Assembly: GCA_016234955.1 (NCBI GenBank)
Contig: JACRNN010000133.1
Span: forward strand, 1-20,317
Reading direction: 5' to 3'
Length of the DNA: 20,317 nucleotides
Source of the DNA: Deltaproteobacteria bacterium
GTDB taxonomy: Bacteria; Desulfobacterota; GWC2-55-46
In this document: positions 13,780-20,184 of the stretch, piece by piece
How positions within the stretch are numbered: the first letter of the stretch is position 1
Layout of the letters: every line of letters begins with the position of its first letter
Position numbers and translations under genes: made by a program
Notes under the pieces: model-generated
Databases searched by the model: none
Told to the model about the DNA's origin: nothing
Seen by the model: the letters and a program-made list of their open reading frames with translations, nothing else

Positions 13780-14583
13780 TCAATCGATAGATATCTGGCG
13801 CGGCAACTTCACCACTATCTCCGGCCGGCCCCTGTACATGGAGACCTTACCGGAGACGGTCACCATCTTGCCCCTGTATTTAAGCGGGTCCACGCCCGCG
13901 GATTTGAACTCGGAGAAGCTTGTTTTGAATATCACGGCGGTAAACTCTTTCCCGCGCGCATCCGAGAAGTCCATGAATATGACGTTTTTTGCCTTATGGA
14001 CATAGCTTACCCTCCCCCTCACCTTTACGTACTCCCCTTCATGGAGAGCGGCTTCAGAGGGAGCGACCGTTGCCACGGCCTTGTCATTGCGTTGCGTGTT
14101 GGCGGACCAGAGGCCCGCCTTCCTCCCTATCGCCTCTTTTTCGGCCTTATCGAAGTCCCCGGCCTTCTCCAGCCCGCACGGGGGTATTATGAAGAGCCGC
14201 GCCAGCCCCTCGCTTAGAAGGGTCCTGTTCACCAGTACGCCGTCCGAGTAGACCCAGGCCAAAAGCCTCCCGTACTTATCCCTCCGCTCTTCGCCGCATA
14301 TGACGAGCCTTACCGTCTTTCCGCCTACAAGCGCCGCGTTCCTTTGCCTCGCCTCCTCGTAAAAGGGCTCCCCGGATTCCGGGGCGTCGATGCCGAGGTA
14401 CCTTACGCGGTCGCCGCCTTCAACGGCTATCGTATCCCCGTCTATCACCTTTTTCACAAGGGCGTATCGCCCCGGCTCTTTTGCGTAAAGGCCCCCCTCC
14501 CGCCAACACAAGGAGAGGACAAGGACGGCGATCAAGACCGGGAGGGCCGTCGCCCAGTGATAGGCTCGTTTGGTCTTTACCAT
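13780..14583 (-). CDS. Exported thermonuclease (SNase) with C-terminal OB-like domain
   Basis: A 267-residue protein starting at the ATG at 14583. An N-terminal hydrophobic segment (ATALPVLIAVLVLSLCW, 11-27) is a likely signal peptide. The staphylococcal-nuclease domain (about 40-155) has KKVIDGDTI (44-52, Asp50), RYLGIDAPES (61-70, Arg61, Asp66, Glu69) and DKYGR with Arg106. These match the calcium and catalytic residues of SNase (Arg35, Asp40, Glu43, Arg87). From about 175 to the end a second beta-rich domain (VKVRGRVSYVHKAKNVIFMD ... KYRGKMVTVSGKVSMYRGRP) looks like an OB fold. A GTG at 14610 would add nine residues from inside a repeat and is less likely. No Shine-Dalgarno is seen. Confidence 0.88.
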   Translation of the reverse strand: MVKTKRAYHWATALPVLIAVLVLSLCWREGGLYAKEPGRYALVKKVIDGDTIAVEGGDRVRYLGIDAPESGEPFYEEARQRNAALVGGKTVRLVICGEERRDKYGRLLAWVYSDGVLVNRTLLSEGLARLFIIPPCGLEKAGDFDKAEKEAIGRKAGLWSANTQRNDKAVATVAPSEAALHEGEYVKVRGRVSYVHKAKNVIFMDFSDARGKEFTAVIFKTSFSEFKSAGVDPLKYRGKMVTVSGKVSMYRGRPEIVVKLPRQISID

Positions 14584-14588
14584 AATGT

Positions 14589-14626
14589 GAACATGCGTGG
14601 CGGGCGGCACGGCCCGCGGCTTGGGG
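14589..14626. repeat. GC-rich dispersed repeat, copy abutting the nuclease start
   Basis: These 38 bases match 15350-15387 at 35 positions; both contain GCGGCACGGCCCGCGGCTTG. The repeat ends five bases from the nuclease ATG, so it occupies the place where a ribosome-binding site would be. Confidence 0.75.
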
Positions 14627-14695
14627 CTATGGGAGCTTCAACGGATATCCGGGCGCGCACGCCGCGGGCGGTCAAAAGGGGATAATGAGGCGCCG

Positions 14696-15244
14696 CTACC
14701 ATCTTTCCCTGAATGCCCGGACCTGCTTGAGAAGGGCGTCTATCTCCTGCCTGATCATGTTGCAGTCGTACTCTTCTTTTGAAAGCTCCTCGGCCAGATG
14801 CTCCAGGCCCGTGATTACGGCGCTGTTGAGCTTGCTGTACTCCTTGCTCATTTCCGAGAAGCCGGAGATGAACTTGTTGGTGTGTTTGATGAAGCTTTTT
14901 ACATGGAGGTCGTCTTTAGTCCTTATATCGAGCCTCCTGCCGAGTTCCCCGGCGGCTATCAACTTCATTTCATATTCGAGCCTCTTGAACGGCCCGATGA
15001 GCCTGTGCGTAAAGAAGACCGGGAGCAGAACCACCAGGAGCGCATAGCCCAGGATAAGAAGGACGCCGATGACAACGGCGTTCAAACCATAATTATGAAT
15101 GAGCTCCGTGGAGAGGGTCTGGAGGAATACGCCGCTCAACAGGGCTATGATCACCAGAAGCGCTATGGAGAACTGGAGCTCCCTGGCGGCAAAGTACCTC
15201 TGCCGCAGGATATCGAATCTTTTTGCGGTATGTTTTCTGTCCAT
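14696..15244 (-). CDS. HAMP-domain membrane protein without an output domain
   Basis: A 182-residue inner-membrane protein. TM1 is about residues 25-44 (FSIALLVIIALLSGVFLQTL) and TM2 about 56-79 (AVVIGVLLILGYALLVVLLP). Almost no periplasmic sensor loop lies between them. A HAMP-like linker follows (RLIGPFKRLEYEMKLIAAGE through LGRRLDIRTKDDL, about 81-113), then a helical coiled-coil tail ending QEIDALLKQVRAFRERW. No kinase, cyclase or chemotaxis domain follows. The ATG at 15244 is chosen because GGGGAG lies three bases upstream; the extension to 15313 has no support. A good promoter lies at 15344-15316. The nuclease gene follows on the same strand after 112 bases. The biological role is not known. 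Confidence 0.75.
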   Translation of the reverse strand: MDRKHTAKRFDILRQRYFAARELQFSIALLVIIALLSGVFLQTLSTELIHNYGLNAVVIGVLLILGYALLVVLLPVFFTHRLIGPFKRLEYEMKLIAAGELGRRLDIRTKDDLHVKSFIKHTNKFISGFSEMSKEYSKLNSAVITGLEHLAEELSKEEYDCNMIRQEIDALLKQVRAFRERW

Positions 15245-15315
15245 CAGCTCCCCTGTAGAGCCCCGGAAAGCCCTGGCCGGCCGGCAATGCGCCGGCCACC
15301 AGTGCGTCCTCAACT

Positions 15316-15344
15316 GGTATAATACACCCGTCCCTTTTTGTCAA
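15316..15344 (-). promoter_or_regulatory. Sigma-70-type promoter for the HAMP protein gene
   Basis: On the minus strand, TTGACA (15344-15339) is a perfect -35 and TATACC (15321-15316) a four-of-six -10, spaced 17 bases. Transcription would start near 15309, about 65 bases before the ATG at 15244. Confidence 0.6.
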
Positions 15345-15349
15345 GGATT

Positions 15350-15410
15350 GAACATACATGGCGAGCGGCACGGCCCGCGGCTTGGGGATGGGGTCAAGCG
15401 AGCGAATGGG
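15350..15410. repeat. GC-rich dispersed repeat, longer copy
   Basis: The first 38 bases match 14589-14626 at 35 positions. The longer segment through GGGGTCAAGCGAGCGAAT also matches, in inverted orientation, 11531-11575. Bases 15411-15507 hold no visible gene. Confidence 0.65.
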
Positions 15411-15507
15411 AATAGATGCTCCCTTATATGCCGAAGATTAAGCGCGGAAAAGCCGCAGGGGGCTTCAAAGGCCTTTTAAATAAGGGCTTAACTATGCACA
15501 AATTACC

Positions 15508-15536
15508 TTGACTACAGAGTGCCATGAACTTAATAT
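15508..15536 (+). promoter_or_regulatory. Promoter for the AbrB-like/cupin pair
   Basis: TTGACT (15508-15513, five of six) and TAATAT (15531-15536, four of six) are spaced 17 bases, pointing to a start near 15543. The leader of about 75 bases contains CCCCT/AGGGG (about 15557-15576) as a weak hairpin. Confidence 0.55.
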
Positions 15537-15616
15537 ATTAGCTGCAAGTACTCTATCCCCTCCCAGACGCAAGGGGCCATAACCCTGGATCGCGTTAATC
15601 CCTAATGAGGTGTCCT

Positions 15617-15817
15617 ATGAAGGAAAAGATAATCCGCGTCAGCAAGGGAAAAGAAGGCGTGGCGCTGCCGGAGGAATACCTGAGGTTCCTCGATCTCATC
15701 CCCGGCGTCGATGTGGAGGTCGTGCTCGACAAGGAAAAGAAGTGGATAATCATCAGGCCGATGCACGGCGAGGACTTCATCGAGCACTTCAGGGAATCCA
15801 TGGATTCGATGGCATGA
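15617..15817 (+). CDS. AbrB/MazE-like small DNA-binding protein
   Basis: A 66-residue protein starting MKEKIIRVSKGKEGVALPEE, with LIPGVDVEVVLDKEKKWIII following. This is the swapped-hairpin AbrB/SpoVT pattern: a short strand, a 'lP.e' turn, G-x-x-V-E-V-V and a final I-I-I-R-P strand. The ATG at 15617 has GAGG six bases upstream; the ATG at 15605 has none. Its TGA overlaps the cupin ATG (ATGA). MazE/AbrB antitoxins are usually followed by a toxin, but the partner here is a cupin. A regulator of its own operon is therefore as likely as an antitoxin. The C-terminal tail HFRESMDSMA is short. Confidence 0.6.
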   Translation: MKEKIIRVSKGKEGVALPEEYLRFLDLIPGVDVEVVLDKEKKWIIIRPMHGEDFIEHFRESMDSMA

Positions 15818-16251
15818 AGATATATAAACTTCCAAAGCTTGCTGAACTACGGCCCGACGGGGCGTACAGGGTCGGGAGCGAAGACGCCGGCGCTGGCGCC
15901 GTCTACCTCGTCTACGGGAGGCTCAGGCCGAAGGAGGCATCCAAAAAGATAACGACTGCCGAAGGCTGCGAGGAGATAATCTGCGTGGTCAAAGGCAACA
16001 TGCGGGTCAGATGCGGCAAGGCCGCCTTCACCGTCAACTCCGGAGAGGCGTTCCGCTCCGCGGCGGGCCAGACGTTCCTGCTCGACAACCTCGACGACGA
16101 GGAGTCAATATTCATAGCCGCCGGAGGACCCGCGGTCATGAAAGAGGGCGTCAAGGCCCCGTTGGACGCGGAAAAGCCCGTTGAGCTTGAGGCTTGCGGC
16201 CTGGCGGAAGAAGAGGCCGAGTTTGATATCGTAAGGGACGACCTGCCCTGA
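15814..16251 (+). CDS. Small cupin-fold protein
   Basis: A 145-residue protein. The cupin barrel spans about residues 35-110. It includes CEEIICVVKGNMRVRCGKAA (about 52-71), FTVNSGEAFRSAAGQTFLLD and ESIFIAAGGPAVM. The usual metal-binding His residues of the two cupin motifs are not evident, so it may bind a ligand without a metal. It begins inside the stop of the AbrB-like gene and ends EFDIVRDDLP. The substrate is unknown. The coupled start with a DNA-binding protein suggests a sensor/regulator pair. Confidence 0.65.
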   Translation: MKIYKLPKLAELRPDGAYRVGSEDAGAGAVYLVYGRLRPKEASKKITTAEGCEEIICVVKGNMRVRCGKAAFTVNSGEAFRSAAGQTFLLDNLDDEESIFIAAGGPAVMKEGVKAPLDAEKPVELEACGLAEEEAEFDIVRDDLP

Positions 16252-16364
16252 GACGGTTTGTCGCACCGATGGCGCGGCGGTCAGGGATTTATACACAACG
16301 TCATAAATAATTGCCAATACAGAGCGTCAGATGGGTGCTTGCAAGCCTTGGGAGCAGGGGGGGC

Positions 16365-16407
16365 TGGAAAAATAACGGGGCTTTTGCGCTAACGCGCAAA
16401 AGCCCCG
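16365..16407 (-). terminator. Rho-independent terminator downstream of metF
   Basis: A perfect 13-bp stem, CGGGGCTTTTGCG (16376-16388) with CGCAAAAGCCCCG (16395-16407), has a six-base loop. Read on the minus strand it is followed by TTATTTTT (16375-16368). It lies about 120 bases past the metF stop. Bases 16408-16528 hold nothing recognisable. Confidence 0.8.
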
Positions 16408-16528
16408 TCCGTCTTATCACCCGCCTCCCATCCACCACGGCGCGACCGATACCCTGGAGCGCACGGAAAAGCGGCCTTGATGCGCAGAGCGCCGCATGAG
16501 ATGCGAAATGCTTTAGGGAAATACCTTG

Positions 16529-17401
16529 CTACGCCCCCTCTATAATCTTTATGACGCTCTCTTCCTGCCCTATGGCCATTATGTGGGCCCCGTGGCAGAA
16601 GGACTTCAACTCCCTCAACTGCCTTGAGGCTATCTCAATACCCTTCTCAAGCTGGTCAGCGGCCCCCTCAAGCTCGTCGATAAGGGGCCGCGGCACATGC
16701 ACGCCGGGGACGTTCGTATTGAGGTAGTTCGCCATCTTCGCGGATTTCAGGAGTAGTATGCCGCCGAGGACCTTGACGGACTTCTTCCCGGCCGTCTCGA
16801 AGAACCTCTTGAACCTCTCCATATCGAATATCGCCTGGGTCTGGAAGAAGCGCGCCCCGGCGGATATCTTCTTGTCGAACTTTATCTCCTCGGGCTCATA
16901 GGGGTTGGCTTCCGGCGCGACGACCGCGCCGAGGTAAAAGTCCGTAGCCCCGCGCAGCTCCGTGTTCTTCATGTTCCTGCCGTGGTTCAAGGTGTCTATG
17001 ACCTTCACGAGCTGCACGGAATCGAGGTCGAATACGGCCTTGGCCTCCCTGTGGTCGCCGAAGGCCACATGGTCGCCGGTGAGCGCCAGGATGTTCCTTA
17101 CGCCGAGCGCCCAGGCCCCCATGACGTCTGACTGGATGGCGAGCCTGTTGCGGTCCCTGCACGTCATCTGGAAGACCGGCTCCACGCCTTCCTTCAGCAG
17201 GAGCACCGAGCAGGCGAGCGATGAGAGCCTCATCACCGCCCTCTGGTTGTCCGTAACGTTGGCGGCGGCTATCCTGCCCTTCAAAAGACGCGCCTTCTCC
17301 AGAAAAGGCCCCACGTCCGTGCCCCTCGGCGGGCATATCTCCGCCGTTACGGTAAACCGCCCTGATTCAAGCTCATGTTTTAAATTGGAGTCCCCTGCCA
17401 T
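16529..17401 (-). CDS. metF: Methylenetetrahydrofolate reductase (MetF family)
   Basis: A 290-residue TIM-barrel flavoprotein that reduces methylene-THF to methyl-THF for methionine synthesis or C1 metabolism. Seen are TVTAEICPPRGTD (about 18-30), with the Glu of the family active site, and AAANVTDNQRA. Also present are FQMTCRDRNR, LGVRNILALTGD, the flavin-contact region ANPYEPEE and ARFFQTQAIFD. Length fits MetF. The ATG at 17401 has GGAAGG (17411-17406) just upstream. MTHFRs of anaerobes are often next to a metV zinc-protein gene; none is present, and the neighbours are repeats and pur genes. A perfect terminator follows. Confidence 0.88.
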   Translation of the reverse strand: MAGDSNLKHELESGRFTVTAEICPPRGTDVGPFLEKARLLKGRIAAANVTDNQRAVMRLSSLACSVLLLKEGVEPVFQMTCRDRNRLAIQSDVMGAWALGVRNILALTGDHVAFGDHREAKAVFDLDSVQLVKVIDTLNHGRNMKNTELRGATDFYLGAVVAPEANPYEPEEIKFDKKISAGARFFQTQAIFDMERFKRFFETAGKKSVKVLGGILLLKSAKMANYLNTNVPGVHVPRPLIDELEGAADQLEKGIEIASRQLRELKSFCHGAHIMAIGQEESVIKIIEGA

Positions 17402-17510
17402 CAAGCCTTCCGTTCTTTCTCTTTTTTTTCTCCGAACCGTTAAGCCAGCTCCCCGACCGCCCCGTCCTTCAACAATTTACTAAGGAAGCTCTGATTAATT
17501 ATGTTTTTCT

Positions 17511-17621
17511 GTCATTCTGAGGAAGCACGTTCACTACGTTCAGTGTAAACTCCGCGACCGAAGAATCTCGTAACTTATTGATTTTATAGACGTTGAGATT
17601 CTTCGCTTTGCTCAGAATGAC
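17511..17621. repeat. 111-bp palindromic repeat element
   Basis: The ends GTCATTCTGAG (17511-17521) and CTCAGAATGAC (17611-17621) are perfect 11-bp inverted repeats. A second perfect 11-bp inverted pair, CGAAGAATCTC (17559-17569) and GAGATTCTTCG (17595-17605), lies inside. It lies upstream of metF on the minus strand. It has no credible coding and looks like a widespread non-autonomous or REP-like element. Confidence 0.7.
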
Positions 17622-17640
17622 GTCCAAAGAGTGTTCATTC

Positions 17641-17786
17641 AGGCTGCTCAAAAAGCTCCCGACCCACGCCACTTGGCGTGGGTGCCCCGAAGGAGTCGAG
17701 GAGTGAGGAATGAGGCGTACTTTTTCCGTACGCCGCAGTGACGAGCGACGATGACGACACCGCAGATGGGGCTTTTTCAGCAGCCT
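17641..17786. repeat. Structured dispersed repeat, copy 1 (146 bp, downstream of purQ)
   Basis: The ends AGGCTGCTCAAAAAGC (17641-17656) and GCTTTTTCAGCAGCCT (17771-17786) are inverted at 15 of 16 positions. Inside are hairpins CCCACGCCA/TGGCGTGGG (17664-17672 with 17675-17683) and GGCGTAC/GTACGCC. It lies 14 bases after the purQ stop and shares most of its sequence with copy 2 at 18858-19047. Confidence 0.8.
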
Positions 17787-17800
17787 CTTCAAAAGCCGCA

Positions 17801-18496
17801 CTATCGCCCCGCAAACCCCTCGATTATGGATTCAAAGAGCCCCCTGCCGTCAACCGACCCGAGCGCCTGCTCGGCGGCCCTTTCCGGGTGGGGCATCATG
17901 CCAAGGACGTTGCCCTTCTCGTTTATTATGCCCGCGATGTTGTTGACCGAGCCGTTGGGGTTGGCCTCCGGCGTTATCTCGCCCGCAGGGGTAGAGTACC
18001 TGAAGACCACCCTGCCGGAGCCCTCGAGCGCGTCTATGGTCTCCCCGTCGGCGAAGTAATTGCCGTCGGCGTGCGCTATCGGGACCTTTACGGTCTGCGC
18101 TTTCCCGTAGCGCCCGGTAAAGACGGTCGAGTCGTTCTCGACCCTCACGAATGTGTCCTTGCAGATGAACTTCAGCTCCCTGTTCCTCATAAGGACGCCG
18201 GGCAGGAGCCCGGCCTCGGTAAGTATCTGAAAGCCGTTGCAGATGCCGAGCACGAGGCCGCCTTTCCCGGCGAATGACACCACCTCGCTCATCACCGGCG
18301 AGCAGCAGGCGATGGCCCCGGTCCTCAGGTAATCCCCGTAGGAAAACCCGCCGGGCAGTATCAGGCAGTCGAGACCCTTGAGGCTTGTCTCCTTGTGCCA
18401 GACGTACTCGGCCTCCTGATTGAAGACGTGCTTGACCACATGGTAGCAGTCATGGTCGCAATTGGACCCAGGAAATACTATTATACCGAACTTCAC
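17801..18496 (-). CDS. purQ: Phosphoribosylformylglycinamidine synthase, glutaminase subunit PurQ
   Basis: A 231-residue class I glutamine amidotransferase that supplies ammonia to PurL for FGAM formation in purine synthesis. The N-terminus MKFGIIVFPGSNCDHD, LILPGGFSYGDYLRTGA (about 46-62), the nucleophile Cys86 in LGICNGFQIL and the His203/Glu205 pair in MMPHPERA complete the family pattern. The start is GTG (18496-18494) with AGGGG upstream. It follows purS after 20 bases. The expected purL is not downstream; a structured repeat and then metF follow instead. Confidence 0.96.
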   Translation of the reverse strand: MKFGIIVFPGSNCDHDCYHVVKHVFNQEAEYVWHKETSLKGLDCLILPGGFSYGDYLRTGAIACCSPVMSEVVSFAGKGGLVLGICNGFQILTEAGLLPGVLMRNRELKFICKDTFVRVENDSTVFTGRYGKAQTVKVPIAHADGNYFADGETIDALEGSGRVVFRYSTPAGEITPEANPNGSVNNIAGIINEKGNVLGMMPHPERAAEQALGSVDGRGLFESIIEGFAGR

Positions 18497-18516
18497 TTGA
18501 AAGACCCCTGACTATA

Positions 18517-18756
18517 TTATTCCATCTCTATCCTGTAGTTCTCGATGACGGTGTTGGCAAGGAGCTTCTCGCACATCCGCCTGACGCGCGCCTCCTCCTC
18601 GGCCCTTGACCCGCCTTTGAGCTCAAGCTCCATGAACTTGCCTATCCTCACGTCCTCCACCTCGCTGAAGCTCATCGAATTGAGCGCCCCCATGACGGCC
18701 CTGCCCTGCGGGTCGAGGACCCCTTTCTTGAGCGTAACGTAGACTCTGGCCTTCAT
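18517..18756 (-). CDS. purS: Phosphoribosylformylglycinamidine synthase subunit PurS
   Basis: A 79-residue protein, MKARVYVTLKKGVLDPQGRA... with MCEKLLANTVIENYRIEME at the end, matching the PurS family in length and sequence. PurS bridges PurQ and PurL in the three-part FGAM synthase. The ATG at 18756 is chosen as the family start, with AGGGG upstream; the longer frame to 18807 adds a segment rich in aromatics that is not family-like. PurS and PurQ are transcribed together. The separate PurS implies a small-type PurL elsewhere in the genome. Confidence 0.93.
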   Translation of the reverse strand: MKARVYVTLKKGVLDPQGRAVMGALNSMSFSEVEDVRIGKFMELELKGGSRAEEEARVRRMCEKLLANTVIENYRIEME

Positions 18757-18857
18757 ATCGTATCCCCTATAGCGATTTAGCAGGTTGTGGAAAAACTCAA
18801 AATTCATTTTTTAACGTTCTGAAGCCCCGGGGGTTTAGAATCCTGGGAGGTTTCATA

Positions 18858-19047
18858 AGGCTGCTCAAAAAGCTCCCGACCCATGCTTCTCGCATGGGCG
18901 CCCCGAGGCGTCGAGAAGCGAGGAATGAGGCGTAGTTCGTTGCTACGCCGCAGTGACGAGCGACGTTTTTTAGCGTTCTGAAGCCGCAACGGTTTTTTCA
19001 GCCCCAGTGGGGTCATTGACGCCGCAGATGGACTTTTTCAGCGGCCT
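18858..19047. repeat. Structured dispersed repeat, copy 2 (190 bp, between purC and purS)
   Basis: Ends AGGCTGCTCAAAAAGC (18858-18873) and CTTTTTCAGCGGCCT (19033-19047) are inverted. Its hairpins CCCATGC/GCATGGG and GGCGTAG/CTACGCC are the counterparts of copy 1 with paired base changes. It carries about 45 extra bases (about 18966-19018). Within them the 20 bases at 18966-18985 repeat 18807-18826 with one change (TTTTTTA[G/A]CGTTCTGAAGCC). It begins 10 bases after the purC stop. Confidence 0.8.
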
Positions 19048-19057
19048 GTTAGGTTTA

Positions 19058-19762
19058 TTACTCAAGGACCTTCCTGAGCACTTCCTGATAAGCCTCTTCC
19101 ACCTTGCCCAGGTCCCTGCGGAACCTGTCCTTGTCCATCTTCTCCCGCGTCTCCTTGTCCCAGAGCCTGCACCCGTCCGGGGTTATCTCGTCCCCGAGGA
19201 GCAACTCGCCCCTGTGCACCCCGAACTCGAGCTTGAAGTCCACGAGCGTTATGCCGCGCTCGTCGAAGAACTCGGAGAGGAACCTGTTTATCTTGAGGGC
19301 CGAGACCTCCATCTTCCTCAGCTCGTCGGCCTCCGCGAGCCCGAACGCCTTGACGTGGTACTCGTTTATCATCGGGTCGCCGAGCGGGTCGCTCTTGTAA
19401 TAGAGCTCGAGTATCGTCTCCTTCAAAGGCGCGCCCTCCTCCACCCCCATCCTCTTTGACAGGGACCCGGCCACGACGTTCCTTACCACCACCTCTATGG
19501 GGATGATCCTGAGCTTCTTTACGAGCATCTCCCTGTCCGAGGGCATATCGACGAAGTGTGTCTTGACCCCCCTGTCTTCGAGGTGCCTGAATATCCGTGA
19601 GGATATCTTGTTGTTGAGCACCCCCTTGTCCCGTATTATACCCTTCTTCTTGCCGTCAAAGGCGGTGGCCTCGTCCTTGAAGTACTGTATCAGGAGATTG
19701 GGGTCCTCGGTAGTGTAGAGCACCTTGGCCTTGCCCTCGTATATCTTCTCAAGCCTTTTCAT
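19058..19762 (-). CDS. purC: Phosphoribosylaminoimidazole-succinocarboxamide (SAICAR) synthase
   Basis: A 234-residue ATP-dependent ligase joining CAIR and aspartate in purine synthesis. MKRLEKIYEGKAKVLYTTED (1-20), the central IIPIEVVVRNVVAGSLSKRM (about 87-106) and LVDFKLEFG / LLLGDEITPDGCRLWD in the second half are all standard. The ATG at 19762 has GGAG five bases upstream; the ATG at 19780 has no site. It is the first gene of the purC-purS-purQ group but is separated from purS by a 190-bp repeat. Confidence 0.96.
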   Translation of the reverse strand: MKRLEKIYEGKAKVLYTTEDPNLLIQYFKDEATAFDGKKKGIIRDKGVLNNKISSRIFRHLEDRGVKTHFVDMPSDREMLVKKLRIIPIEVVVRNVVAGSLSKRMGVEEGAPLKETILELYYKSDPLGDPMINEYHVKAFGLAEADELRKMEVSALKINRFLSEFFDERGITLVDFKLEFGVHRGELLLGDEITPDGCRLWDKETREKMDKDRFRRDLGKVEEAYQEVLRKVLE

Positions 19763-19798
19763 GGATACTCCGAAATTCATTTCATTTAATTTACAGAA

Positions 19799-20184
19799 TT
19801 ACTCCTCTGAAAAATAATCAGAATCTATTTTCTTTATCTCGTATGAGGCGATGTTTGATACGCCGATATCGTTATCAATCATAAGCTGCGCCAAATGTTC
19901 ACCATCTATAAGAACGATTTTCAAATCGATATTTGCCACATATTCGATAGCGTCACTTGAAAAATTTGAAGTTGTTATAAATACGCCTTTTTTTGCTCTA
20001 ACACCTTGCAAAGCGCCGGCGAATTTCTGGATCTCAGGACGCCCAACCGTACTATCCCATCTTTTTGCTTGAAGATATATGGCATCCAAACCTAATTTAT
20101 CTTCCTTAATAATCCCATCTATCCCGCCATCGCCACTTTTGCCAATTGCGCTCCCCGCATCTTTTCTCGACCCGCCGCGTAAGC
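19799..20184 (-). pseudogene. mrr: mrr-like restriction endonuclease, 5' truncated by an IS
   Basis: The remaining frame carries the Mrr-type PD-(D/E)XK nuclease domain: GKSGDGGIDGIIKEDKLGLD, then AIYLQAKRWDSTVGRPEIQK and the end YEIKKIDSDYFSEE. The catalytic Asp and the Q-x-K motif are present. The N-terminal winged-helix DNA-recognition part (about 150 or more residues in complete Mrr) is missing. Homology begins near GGSRKDAG at about 20180, where IS3-like sequence starts. The first residues of the open frame (MPESSTYYMSTFRG, 20227 down) are read from the IS. AT content is higher than in the neighbours, as is common for restriction genes. Probably inactive. Confidence 0.75.

Noticed and set aside
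17499..17801. 100-codon frame near purQ and a similar 70-codon frame at 18804-19016
   Set aside because: They resemble each other (RRSSLRR...LIP) only because they run through the two copies of the same repeat; they are not proteins.
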